Of a stretch of DNA of 64,000 nt, positions 51,552 through 62,829 are shown piece after piece. The stretch lies in NCBI RefSeq assembly GCF_037975245.1, contig NC_092567.1, positions 9,678,714 through 9,742,713 on the forward strand. The letters are read 5' to 3'. The first letter of the stretch is position 1. Each line of letters begins with the position of its first letter. The notes beneath the pieces are model-generated. The model was given only the letters and a program-made list of their open reading frames with translations, searched no databases and had not been told where the DNA came from. Both the position numbers and the translations under genes were made by a program. The stretch comes from Apostichopus japonicus. Taxonomy: Eukaryota > Echinodermata > Holothuroidea > Aspidochirotida > Stichopodidae.

Positions 51552-53875
51552 GTAAGTAACGTACAGGAGACAGTAATGGTGTGAAGCTATATATGTATTG
51601 ATATACTAAACACGGCATTAATAACACAGGCTATGAACTGATGTACTAAACACGTTATAAATAACACAGGCTATGTTAAATGTATGCAACATATTACAAT
51701 CTAAACATGGCGTCTTCAAGGCAATTTCAATGTATAAGAATGATAATTCATGTCTGTATGATCATATTTCAAGGTTGATTTAAATATTTCATTAATTTGA
51801 AGGGTATAATTTGAAGCTCACGTTAGTCAAACTCCTTTTATGTAAATCCTGGTTATTTATAAGTTCATTCATGCAGCTACAACATATCTCTTCCAATCAG
51901 AACATGTGCTATCCTTTCACTTTATTGCTGTCAGACCAGATCATAAATATACTAAAATTGAGTCCTGTCGAAACAGAAATGTAGAATTGTAATACTTTCT
52001 TAGCAGGCCTTGCGCCTTTAGGCTTAGGTCCAACATAAATGAATGAATCGGGATGGATCATTTCATAGATTCTTCAAGATAAAAGCTTATTTTCAGCTTG
52101 CAATTATATGCATGAGAGAGATGCCTTTGTCTTACTTTCTATCCGTATTGAACATGGAGTACATCATGTGGGAAGACCACCATGGACCATTTGGATACGT
52201 TTTACTAAGATAAATCTAGTGGGAAGTTCATGGAACATGGTATATAAGTAAGGCCTATATGTGGGAAGTAGAGAGAACATTAAATAAGTTAAAATAGGCT
52301 AACCCGGTGGAAATTTGGTTCTTGTCAGTAAAACCACGGTGAAACATGACAGTATTCTTAAACTCTACAAACTTCTGATAATGAGGACGAATATTAAAAT
52401 AATAGAATAAGCAGATTAAGTTTAGGAATTTAACTAATTTTTATGATTTTTTGTTTTGTACGATAGCAATCACGTGACTAATGTATTTTGCTTTATCAGT
52501 ATGTACAGAACAAAGCATCGTAAATGTTATTTCTCTGAAATTATTGGAAAAACATAAATCATTAGATATTAAACCTAATCGGCTTATAAATTAACCGTAA
52601 CATTTGTTTTCCTATGCCCGATATTCAGTTGTACCGCTTAAAGCAGCAGTTTAATTTAAGCTTGCAATGTTACCATCGCAGACTAACGCTATACACAAGT
52701 ATGTATATTGATAACAGTGGGTCACCCTTTTCTTTAATTTCATCAAATAGAGATTACTGAGGGTATAGTGAATAAATTTGATCACCAACGTTAACAATTC
52801 CTCACGTGCACGCTTTGTATTGTTGCATTAGACATATTAAAGACCAAATTGGAAAATGTTTAAAGAAGAAAAAAATATGTTCACCTCACTTTTTCCAATG
52901 AACCTTGGCGATAGTCAAACGTATGACCTACAATTTGTATCAGATGTCACTATCGATTAGTATCAATATAGTCATAACAATCAACTCAAACAGTTTCTTT
53001 ATATGCTAATGAATAACCGTTGCATCTACAATTAAGAGAGAGCCACGCAATAACTGTAAAGCCGGCCATCTAAAATGGTGAGCTGTAGGTGATATTCTAA
53101 AGGATATCGTAACTATTGATAACAAAACAGAAAGTTGCATTTTTCAGGGTGGGTTAATATTAGATTACTTCAAAGGTCGATGTTTTGTGTAAACAATAAA
53201 CAGTAAAGAAGAAATAAGGAGAGATTCACCTTGATGTAATCTTTGTCGAGCCAGAGACCTGTTGGTAAAGTGACTGGTTCTTTTTACTTATAGAATTATA
53301 CATTGATTTATGATAATTTTGTTAAGTTAGTTTCATCCATGCATACTGTATCTATATATTCAACAGATCATCGCTTTGAATGATTATCATGGATAATATC
53401 AATCAAAGGAAAATAAAAGTGAAGACCCAAGTTATCCCGCCAACCAGTCACGAAAGTTGTTGTGACGTCATAATCGATGGAGCGCCTTACAGTGTCGATG
53501 GAGCGCCTTACAGTGCAAGGTTTGTTGTGATTACATAGTTTCGGATTAGTAACTTAGCATAAGAAGACTGATGGTTATAATGAACATTGATAAGGATTTA
53601 AACCTCAGCATTATAAATACTCTTACATTTTATGATCGAGAGTTCAAGGTGACTTTTTTTATTTTCATTGTTTTGTTTTTACCTTATTTACTTGAACTAA
53701 CCGAATGGAAAATTTGCATATTACTCCGATTTAACTGATATAATTTGATCGTTCAGAGTGACATCCAACAGATTGCCCGCCATAATTGTCTCCATATATA
53801 TAAGCACTGACACGCCCCAATTTTATTGACCAAAAAATAATGTTTACAAATCAAACTTTTGGCATTTGTTTTCAG
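51552..53875 (+). other. intron upstream of the NACHT exon
   Basis: Bounded by GTAAGT and a TTGTTTTCAG acceptor. It includes a 21-bp perfect tandem duplication (TCGATGGAGCGCCTTACAG plus TG) at 53474-53515 inside a 49-codon open frame (53389-53538). A GTTTGT donor after that frame would not join the NACHT exon in phase, so I do not treat it as an exon. No death, DED or CARD-like frame was recognised. Confidence 0.4.
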
Positions 53876-55401
53876 ACAAAAAGGCCATACTCATCGATTC
53901 TCTGAAGAGCAGGTATAAACTACAATATGACGCAGTTCAGCCCATACCGTACATCAAGGACAGACTATATTGTGTAGACAAGGTATTTGTTGAGGGCGGT
54001 ACAGAGATCCATATTGTTAAAGGAGCGACGAATGAGAAAGAAGGACCATGGGTTCGTGTGGACTCTTACAAAGATATCTTCACAGACCCTCGAATGAAAG
54101 CCACACGGCGCATAATAGAAGCAGAAGCCGGGTATGGTAAGTCTACAGTAGCCCTACAGCTCGCCTATGATTGGTGCAATGGTGTAAAGGATTCACCTTT
54201 TAAAGACATAGATATTCTAATTCTTCTCCGGTTAAGGCAGCTGAACAGCAAGATATCTATCTATCAAGCAATTAAGCTGTTCTTAGTAGGACCAAAAGAT
54301 CCTCGTATCAAATCTACTGATATTAAAAATATCATTGAAAGCTGTTCTTCTGTTAAGGTACTCCTGGACGGATATGATGAGTTTCCTGACAGGGACGGAG
54401 CCACAGAAAGTGACGTAGGACGCATCATTACGAGTGATCTATTTGGGAATATCGATGTTACCCTGACAACCAGATATCTTCCGAAGGACTATGACAAAAA
54501 AAACACAAAGCTAGTGAGGTTAGTTGGCTTTGACGAGAAGGCACGTGACCAGTACATTCGCAAAGCTGTTACTGGGGAAGACGAAGAAAGCGTTGCTAAA
54601 ATTAAGCGCGCTTTAAAATCCAACCCGATCCTTGATGACCTATGTCAGGTGCCTCTTTTCTTTGTTATGTTTTCTCACATGACTCATGAAAAAGTACTTT
54701 TTATGAGATTTAATTCAGTCACAGAGTTTTTCCGCTACATGATGAAGTGTTTTCATAGTCACAAGAGCAATAAATCAATGGATAGGAACACGAGACCACA
54801 CAATGTTACATATGAGCTGAAATTCGCTGAACTGAGTAAAGTAGCATTTGAAGGTCTCTGCGGTGCAAACCAACAGTTATCATGGCGTAAGGATGGACTC
54901 TGTACACGACTAGGTCAAGGGTTTTGTCAACATTATATTGCAGTTGGTATCTTGGTAGAGGAAGAAGTGTCTGCTGAGACAAACGAGCAGACTTCTACTA
55001 CAGACATACAGACAAGGACTGACATAAGGTTCTACCATAAACTATTCTGTGAATGGTTTGCGTCTTTCAGACTGGTAGAAATCGTAGCTGCTACAAGAGG
55101 TGCATCTGAGCTGAAGAATGTTCTTGATAAAGTTGATCCATTTAATCTTCAGTACCTCTATCGGTTCGCCTGTGGGATTAACCCAGCAGTTGGAAATAGA
55201 ATAATAGAATACTTGAAGAGCAGTAAAGACGGTGATAAGTTTGCCATCCTCTGCATCCTGGAACAAACTGGTGAGGTAGATGGAATTAAGGACACCGTCA
55301 GGGATCTGTGTTCAAGTCGAGTGAAAATCGATAGAAAATCAGACGGTAAACTACTACAGAGATCTACCATACAGCTACTGGAGATTGCTGCCAGATATGA
55401 C
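53876..55401 (+). CDS. NACHT-domain exon of an NLR immune receptor
   Basis: This internal exon of 509 residues runs from an acceptor TTTTCAG to a donor GAC/GTAAGT. Walker A is AEAGYGKST (residues 83-91, Lys codon at 54139), Walker B is LLDGYDEF (163-170), sensor-like TTRY is 198-201, the GFDEKARDQY segment starts at 218 and NPILDDLCQVPLF spans 250-261. The winged-helix part ends in FYHKLFCEWFASF (386-398), followed by YLYRFACGI and a helical LLQRSTIQLLEIAARYD tail. All ATPase residues needed for nucleotide binding and hydrolysis are present. NLRs are cytosolic sensors that oligomerise after ligand recognition, and such receptors are greatly expanded in sea urchins and amphioxus. The frame upstream of the acceptor is intronic, so the long-ORF start there is not real. 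No LRR exon was recognised in the 8.6 kb that follows; read-through of the donor would add 15 residues and stop. Confidence 0.92.
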
Positions 55402-55960
55402 GTAAGTATTAATAATAAAATAATATTTTTGCTCATTTCATGGATTTAATTGGTAGACATATTTAGCTGAATACCTATGTTACGTGACACAATTCAATTT
55501 AGAGTAAACACACTCTGACAAATGGAAACCCAAAGTAAGAGTCCTGACAGCATCTTTCATGCTCTCTTCACGTGATAGAATCATGGTGGAAATGTACAGT
55601 TAAAAGAAATATTACATAACATTAACAACAATACCATAGACTTCCTTTAATAACCAGCAGGGCGTTGTCTCTTAGTAAATTACAGATCGTTGGTTTACAA
55701 AACAGGAAAATATCGTATTTGAAGCACTGAGTGTTCTAATTCCTTCAGTTATTTGTCCTATTTTATAGGGTTTGGTTCAGTTTTGCTACCAATTTTACAA
55801 GACATGATGATACTTATAAATAAAATATGAGGGGCAAGTGATCAAAGCAGGCCACTATCCTTTAAATATCGATTCCGTCCAACCCATACAACTTTATGAA
55901 TCTCACAACACATTCGACAACAAATAATGAGAAACTTTCTTAATTTACAAAGTTTTAAAC

Positions 55961-55964
<4 letters not shown>
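55402..55964 (+). other. intron (start) or 3' region after the NACHT exon
   Basis: Begins with GTAAGTATT. Contains no LRR-like frame. If the donor is not used, translation ends at the TAA at 55447-55449. Confidence 0.5.
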
Positions 55965-56028
<64 letters not shown>

Positions 56029-56082
56029 CATATTATATATATATATATATTATACATATTATATATATATATTATATATATG

Positions 56083-56113
<31 letters not shown>
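55965..56113. repeat. (TA)n microsatellite with TACATA interruptions
   Basis: Alternating AT with two or three TATACATATTATATA interruptions, suggesting partial internal duplication. Confidence 0.97.
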
Positions 56114-56117
<4 letters not shown>

Positions 56118-57320
56118 CGGTAATATCACGATATACTTTGCTAGTGATGCATCGGTAAGTTTTGAAGAGAGACTCAATTTAACATGTTAGGATATTCTAA
56201 CAATTTTCAGACATACAGCCTTCCATAAACATATAGGAACATGATAACTTGCTCGTCACATCACGTAGAATGATTTGAGTTAGGGTGGGGGGGTGGTATG
56301 ATTCCGGTTTTTTTCATAATAAGGGATAAATAAAAGACCCATTAACCTTGGGGGTATTTACACAACACTCATGAATTAATTCATCTTAAAAATTGACTCA
56401 TGGAAGATGAAAGAAGGTCCAAATTAGCATTGTAATCACTACAGATGTATGACTATGATGCATAGGCAGAGTGGCATTGTAGGTTTGATTGGGTTGCCGC
56501 AGGCAAATCTTGTAAGTGTTCGCTTTTATAACATAAATTCAATTTAAAAATGAGACAGTGTAAATGTATACTATGTTATATATGAGAGATAAAGAATAGC
56601 ATATTTACTTTACTATAATCAGTAATCAGAGTCACTTAAAATCTGATAAAAATATACACACTGATAGAGGTTCACGAGAGGAGGGGCGGGGGCGCCTGAT
56701 TCAGATATATAGAAGACCACCAAGACAATGAGTAAAACCCCGTTTGAATGGCATCTGAAAGAAAGTCCAGGACAACCTAACAATCTACACGGTAGTACGA
56801 CCCAGATATATTGGTATGGGTTGCCAAAGGAGTTAATCATAATTATTGGTATAGTTCTGCCTTTACGATAAATGGGATCTAATCGAAATCGCAACTTTAT
56901 AATTTAGTGTTAAAGCGATATTAGGATCCATTGAATTTATCTTCGGATTGAGCTAGATAGGGAAGGAGAAGGTGATGTTTCATTCAAAATTGACAACCGT
57001 TCTTTTTAAGCTCGTTGTTGTAAAATGATGTGGAGAAGTCAATTAATATTAAGGTTTAGCACGAAACAATTTTTTTCAATATTGTTTCTTCACTTTCCAG
57101 TCAGCATTTCACTCGTTAAATTAAAGTAGGTCTACATGACGTCATTTGATCGTACCGCATAGTATAGTTGGTGTAGGCAAAAGTAACCATGGTTCCTTGA
57201 AAGGAAACCTTCTTCTAACGTTAGGTCAATTATTATCAACTATGTAATGACGGCATTGACAGTCAGTACTATTCTTATATGTAAAGTTACAACAGTAAGG
57301 AAATCCCTTTTATGGTTTAC

Positions 57321-58254
57321 ACCAAACAATCCTTACAGGGAGTGTAGTGTGTGGTCATCGAACCATACTAATATAGCAACAACCCTTACAGGGAGTGTAG
57401 GTTATGGTCATCGAACCATGTAGTAACAACCCTTACAGGAAGAGCAGTGTATGGTCATCGAACCATACTAATGGAGTAACAACCCTTACAGGAAGTGTAT
57501 TGTATGGTCATCGAACCATACTAATATAGCAACAACCCTTACAGGGAGTGTAGTGTGTGGTCATCGAACCATGTAGTAACAACCCTTACAGGGAGAGCAG
57601 TGTATGGTCATCGAACCATACTAATGTAGTAACAACCCTTACAGGAAGTGTATTGTATGGTCATCGAACCATACTAATGTAGTAACAACCCTTACAGGGA
57701 GTGTAGTATATTGTCATCGAACCATACTAATGTAGTAACAACCCTTACAGGGAGTGTAGTGTATGGTCATCGAACCATACTAATATAGCAACAACCCTTA
57801 CAGGGAGTGTAGTGTATGGTCATAGAACCATGTAGTAACAACCCTTACAGGGAGAGCAGTGTATGGTCATCGAACCATACTAATGTAGTAACAACCCTTA
57901 CAGGGAGTGTATTGTATGGTCATCGAACCATACTAATATAGCAACAACCCTTACAGGGAGTGTAGTGTATGGTCATAGAACCATGTAGTAACAACCCTTA
58001 CAGGGAGAGCAGTGTATGGTCATTGAACCATACTAATGTAGTAACAACCCTTACAGGAAGTGTATTGTATGGTCATCGAACCATACTAATGTATTAACAA
58101 CCCTTACAGGGAGTGTATTGTATGGTCATCGAGCCATACTACTGTAGTAGCAACCCTCATAGGGAGTGTAGTGTTTGGTCATTGAACCATACTAATGTAG
58201 TAACAACCCTTACAGGGTGTTTAGTGTATGGTCATCGAACCATACTAATGTAGT
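57321..58254 (+). repeat. 53/45-bp minisatellite with hairpin units, about 18 copies
   Basis: Unit AACAACCCTTACAGGG, then AGTGTAGTGTATGGTCATCG, then AACCATACTAATGTAGT. A shorter form lacks the ACTAATAT part. Each unit has an inverted repeat GTATGGT...ACCATAC with a six-base CATCGA loop. Long and short forms alternate in a recurring order, so there is a higher-order pattern of about 300 bp. Confidence 0.95.
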
Positions 58255-58530
58255 GCCTGTAAGAGTGTTAGCTCAGTGGTTAACGCCGATGCCTTCCAAT
58301 CATAATTGGTCCCCAGTTCGAGTCTCTAAAAGGTTAATGTATTTCGTCCAGTTACAGTACAGAGTTGTTGACAATTGACAATTCTAAATCATGGACGTTA
58401 ACTATGAATCTTCAAGACTGACTTCGGTCAGCTTGCGGGTTTGATAAGCCAATGAGGCTTCTTCGCGAGTTCCTTGCAGGAGGATCTAAAATACATACAT
58501 ACATAAAAACATAAATACAAACATACAATT
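58255..58530 (+). mobile_element. tRNA-derived SINE, copy 2
   Basis: A box TAGCTCAGTGG (58269-58279), weak B box AGTTCGAGTCT (58315-58325), and the shared body words GGACGTTAAC, GACTTCGGTCAGCTTGCGG, TGATAAGCC and TTCTTCGCGAGTTCCTTGC. It ends in a short ATACATACAT-type tail. It directly abuts the minisatellite. More diverged than copy 1 around the B box. Confidence 0.83.
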
Positions 58531-58698
58531 TACAATATAACGGTATCGTTGTCCATAACGTCCATAAAGTACTGTTATTTTCACGGGCAGTGAACGTAAG
58601 TTCCCGATGCAAACACATGCTATACAAAGTTTATTAGTAATTATAATCAAATAACTGTTACATTATACAAACGCTTGTACGATATATCAGATATAACC

Positions 58699-59099
58699 AT
58701 AGGCGTAGGAGCCCAATTTGATTGGGTGGGGTGGGGGGGGGGGGAGGCTGTAAGCCTGTAACGATTTGCCCGAAGAACATAACCAAAATTGTTCGAGCAC
58801 TTCGCGCGTTAAACATGTTCATGTGCAGATCATATAGGCATGTACAACGCATGCCAATTACATACAATCAGTTGCCGTGTTATTATCCTTCCATATTGGT
58901 TATAATTTTGGGGGAAGTCGTTTACAATAATAATGATAAAAATAATATAAGTTTAGCCATTGAAAAACGCATTGCAAATTATTTTTCTTTCAGTAGGTGG
59001 GTGCCCGAAAAATTCTCAGCATATTACACGAATTTTCACAACAATATTTGGTTGGGGGCTGAACCCCCACCCCCCCCCACCCCAGCCGCCTACGCTTAT
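58699..59099 (+). mobile_element. MITE, 401 bp, copy 2 (both ends present)
   Basis: Begins ATAGGCGTAGGAGCCC and ends GCCGCCTACGCTTAT, which are inverted repeats of each other over about 15 bp with two or three mismatches. Homologous to 40-402. A G run follows the left end and a C run precedes the right end, so the element could fold back. No clear target-site duplication was found. No coding capacity. Confidence 0.8.
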
Positions 59100-59237
59100 T
59101 GATAGAACAGCATTTTATATAGATATACCATAGATTATTCAGAGAAAACATTATATCACAATATAACGGCGTTCCACAGTAATATTACGTCAACCAATCC
59201 ATTACTTTTAATTTAAGGCTATTTTTTTGCTTTGAAA

Positions 59238-59440
59238 GAGCTCCCTACTATAATTAAGGAGCTGTCACAACAGAGCTCCTTATACTTAGGAAACTGTCAC
59301 AACGCGAGCTCTCTGCGCAAAAGTAGGATGCTGTCACAAACGAGCGCTTTCTGGTTAGGTAGCGGTCACAAAGAAAGCTGCCTGGTTAAAAGGAGGAGCT
59401 GTCGCATAGAGAGATCCTTATAGTTTAATTAGGCAGCTGC
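59238..59440. repeat. ~35-bp degenerate tandem repeat (GAGCTCC...GGAGCTGTCACAA)
   Basis: Six decayed units each with a GAGCTCC-like start, a TATAATTAG centre and GGAGCTGTCACAA end. The same array is present in the other segmental copy (about 61640-61830), so it predates that duplication. Confidence 0.75.
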
Positions 59441-59630
59441 CCTCTTCATTATGATTGTTTCGTCTTTGTTGCGTAGAAGTACAGAAGAAGCGAATATAGC
59501 ATACAAGATCAAAGTATTAATAGATAACAATATCAGCTGATCAGTGATATGGTTAACTGTTTGTTTGTTATGTAAATATCGAGTAGATGGTTTCTGGAAG
59601 GCTAAATACATACTGTGAATTGTGTGATAT

Positions 59631-60089
59631 AAGTAAGTTTAAGTTCATGATTAAAGTAACACAATGTGAAGTTTGAGTTTTACATCAATATTCAGAGTTT
59701 ATCTCCGTTACAAGTGAAATATGTAAATAATTTAATTACCCCCCTCCCCTTCCCCTCTCCCCCACGTACTGTAGATAACATATAATGTTTTATTGACTCA
59801 GGTGTACTTTAACACTGTAGGTACAAACAAAATGCATATATTACACGTACAGGCTGCATTTGCAGCAGACCAAATCTTGGGATATTACTCATTTTGGCAT
59901 ACTCCCCAATCGTTTCTCCGCTCTTAATTATAATTATGTAATGTTTTATTCTACTAATTACTGATCCTCAAAGTGCTTGTCTGATTTCAACATTATTAGT
60001 GTCATTGTTGTGGACAATTTTGACATATTAGGTTAATGTTGTCTTTTCCTATAAAGTGGAGGATGGGTAAACACTGGATTGTTAGAAAT
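59631..60089. other. no gene recognised; spacer between segmental copies
   Basis: AT-rich with a C-rich run near 59740-59762. Nothing recognised. Confidence 0.45.
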
Positions 60090-61970
60090 AGCTGAAAGAA
60101 GGTTTAGTATATCATTGTAATCACTACAGAGGTTTTATCTATATGCAGAGTGGTAGTTGAGGTTGGGGAGGACCACTGGTTAACAAATCTCTTCCCTTTT
60201 ATAAGATAAATTCAAGTTGAAATGTATGCAGAATGAGATATAGCATGACTATTACATCTAAGATAAATTATACTATTTTTATTATGATGTATAAATAAGT
60301 TTTGAAAAATGAATCGATCTTTTATATTAGGAACAAAGTTTAAGACGAATAATTAAAAAAAACAAGAAACTTAAATACCTTGATCTGCAGAGTCATATAA
60401 ACATTTTTATTAGGCAAGAACAAATAGAGATTCAACCATGACAGATATGTAGTAGACCACCAAAACACTCAATAATATCGAAGGTCCATAACACCTAAAT
60501 GTAACTTTGAAATTGCAAGGGGGAAAAGGGAACTTCAAATCCCTAACGCCCTAAGGTTTCCATAACGGATATAAATCCACAAAGCACCCAGGCTTCCTCT
60601 TCTTAGAAAATGATAATAAACTGGAACATAAAGTTTATTTACTCGATTTGATTTTGGTGAGTTTTGCCAACATGTGTAATCCCTACCTATAGACTACCCA
60701 GTGGAGGAGAAGGTGATGTTTCATTCAGAATTAACAACCGTTCTTTTTAAGATATGTATTGCAAAGTGATGTGAGAAGTCATTAAATTTTAAGGTTACCA
60801 CGTTTTTTTCTCAATTTCCACTAAGCATTTTGACCCATTACTTTCAAAGTAGGCCTATATGACGTCATTCGGTCAGACCACATTATATTATTGGTATAGG
60901 CAAAACTAAGAACACATTTGGTAAACAATTATCAGCAATATAAGTACGGCATTGCCATTCATTATTATTCTAATTAAAGAGGTTATGAAATGGAGTTACA
61001 ACAGTAAATGATATTCCTTGTGTATGGTGTATACCCTACGAACAATGGCATGCCAAGGAGGGGCGGAGGGGGCAGGGGTGGTCGACCGCCCACCGTCAGT
61101 TGGGGAGGGGGCGAAATTATGTTGTCGTTCAGCCGTTGACGAATTAGAACAATACTACGGAGATAAAACCCCTCTCCCTTTTCAACCTCACTGAAAGTAT
61201 TTATCAGCACAACCTTGCATTTAGAGCTACTTATATATATTGATAAAATTTATATTCTAAATATGCCCCAGAGTGTACCAATTGACGTCTACATTGTTAT
61301 TGGGGGTGTGGGGATAGGGGGTGGAACCCAGACCCACCTACGTGGTAGTCGGCTAGAATGATCACAGGATACCACCCTCTCCTTTATGAAATCCTTGGTT
61401 CGCCTATAGTCCTGCTACAAAGGTTCAGGAACCTAAGTAAATCAATCCGTGGGATATTTTGAATTTGTCCTCCACTTTTGAAATCCTGCTGTCTATATAT
61501 GGCCCCGTGCAGGGCGCTGTGGTACATGGCATCCATGTCATATAATGTAGTGCCTGTGTAGCTTCATACCTAGCAAAGATCTGTCACGGACTGAAGAGAA
61601 ACAAGGAGCTGTTACTGAGTTCTATGGTTTAACTTGATCTATTTTAGAAAGAGCCGCATGCTATCACAAGGGAGCTGTTACATAGGGAGCTCCCTGTTAT
61701 AATTAGGGAACTTCACTGAGAGAGCTCCCTGGTATAACAGGAACTGACAATGAGAGAACTCTGTGCTGTAATTAATCAGCTATCTTCGAGAGAGCACCAT
61801 GTTAGAATTAGGGAGCCCCCTCATTATCGAGTTTTCGTGTTTGTTGTGTATGCACGATGCTAATATAGAATATGCACACAGGTAAAAGTATCAACAGATA
61901 ACTATATCAGTGATATGGTAAACAGTTTGTTTGTTATGTAAATATCGAGTGACGGAAGGCTAAAAACATA
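60090..61970 (+). repeat. segmental duplication, copy B
   Basis: Same order of blocks as copy A. Between its two homologous parts (about 61011-61590) it carries different G-rich, MITE-like material in place of the minisatellite, SINE and MITE of copy A. It is cut at 61971, where a CAGGGGCGG-type element begins. Confidence 0.8.
61640..61830. repeat. ~35-bp degenerate tandem repeat, copy B version
   Basis: Units with GAGCTCCCTG, TATAATTAGGGA and AGAGAG, paralogous to 59238-59440. Confidence 0.7.
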
Positions 61971-61971
61971 C

Positions 61972-62110
61972 CAGGGGCGGATCCAGGGGGGGGGCCCGGG
62001 GGGCCCGGGCCCCCCCTTTTTGAAAATCCTGAACTTTTTTTTTACCGCGTTCGAGGGAAAGGGCCCCATGCGTGATGAAAAAATTAAAAGAAAAAATATC
62101 ATATGGAGTC
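61972..62110 (+). mobile_element. transposon end, CAGGGGCGGATCCAGG type
   Basis: CAGGGGCGGATCCAGGGGGG followed by alternating G and C blocks (GGCCCGGGGGGCCCGGGCC). This is a widespread kind of DNA-transposon terminus in animals. I could not find the matching right end, so the length is unknown; a related minus-strand open frame (61902-62342) is part of the element, not a gene. Confidence 0.6.
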
Positions 62111-62619
62111 TCGAAGTGTGAAAATTATTTCTATACAAAAATGTAGGTGTTGGGTAGGGTGAGCCGTACGGCACTTTGGAAATTTCAGGAAATACCGAGC
62201 CGATTCGGGAAATTTTGGATTCCATTTCGGGAAAAACAAATTTTGAGTGTGGAAGCACTGAGCACGATGCACTTTTAACGTACGTTCGCGGCAGTCCGGA
62301 TCCAGTAAGCACGAAGCTAGCAGAGAGGGAAACGACTCGCAACTAGACGTGAGTATATGACGAAAGCAATACATGCTACATGTTATAGAAGCACGCACAG
62401 TGTGATGAAATTATTAGTTTCAAAAATGTGAGAAAACGAGTGTGGTACGATCGCACGACAGACTCAATCCAAGCCTAGGCTATCCACACATGATAGCCTA
62501 TGTTTCCCTAACAATACCATTACTGAGGTACCATTGCTACAGTGTGTGGCCTAATGTTATGAAATTACTACACACTCTTCTGTACTGTGGGAACTTGGAA
62601 CACAATTCTGATTGTCTGG

Positions 62620-62829
62620 CAGGGGCGTAGCCAGGATAGATTTTTTCCGGAGGGGGGGCTGGATTTTTTGGGGGGTGAGGGGGACTGGCAATCATCTCGG
62701 GGGCCTGGAGGTTCCAGGCTCCATATGCTAGGCTATTAATGCTTAAGGCAAGCGATTTTTTTGGGGGGGGAGGGGGGCTTGCGATCATTTGGGGGCCAGC
62801 CCCCCCCCCCCCCAGTGGCTACGCCCCTG
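62620..62829. mobile_element. hAT-like MITE, 210 bp, with target duplication
   Basis: Left end CAGGGGCGTAGCCAGG, right end CAGTGGCTACGCCCCTG, inverted over 14 bp. Flanks TTGTCTGG (62612-62619) and TTGTCTCA (62830-62837) share the first six of eight bases, fitting an aged 8-bp duplication. Interior is G-rich with two related halves (GCAATCATC...GGGGGCC and GCGATCATTTGGGGGCC). Confidence 0.85.

Larger units (their letters stand above)
56405..59630 (+). repeat. segmental duplication, copy A
   Basis: Collinear with 60090-61970. Shared blocks include GAAAGAAGG...CATTGTAATCACTACAG, TATATAGAAGACCACCAA, GGAGAAGGTGATGTTTCATT, ACAACCGTTCTTTTTAAG, ATGACGTCATT, TTACAACAGTAA and, at the far end, AGTGATATGGTTAACTG and TGTTTGTTATGTAAATATCG. 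Similarity looks like 70-80%. Between these blocks copy A holds a minisatellite, a SINE and a MITE absent from copy B, so those arrived or expanded after the duplication. Confidence 0.8.

Noticed and set aside
53389-53538. Upstream exon of the NLR gene
   Set aside because: The donor-like GTTTGT would leave two bases over, which does not match the one-base phase needed by the NACHT exon.
53866-53875. TTG start for the 527-codon NACHT open frame
   Set aside because: These bases are the TTTTCAG splice acceptor; the exon begins at 53876 and the true start codon is in an earlier exon.
61902-62342. 146-codon minus-strand open frame with Gly/Pro run
   Set aside because: It reads across the CAGGGGCGG-type transposon end; the Gly/Pro part is the G/C block of the terminus.
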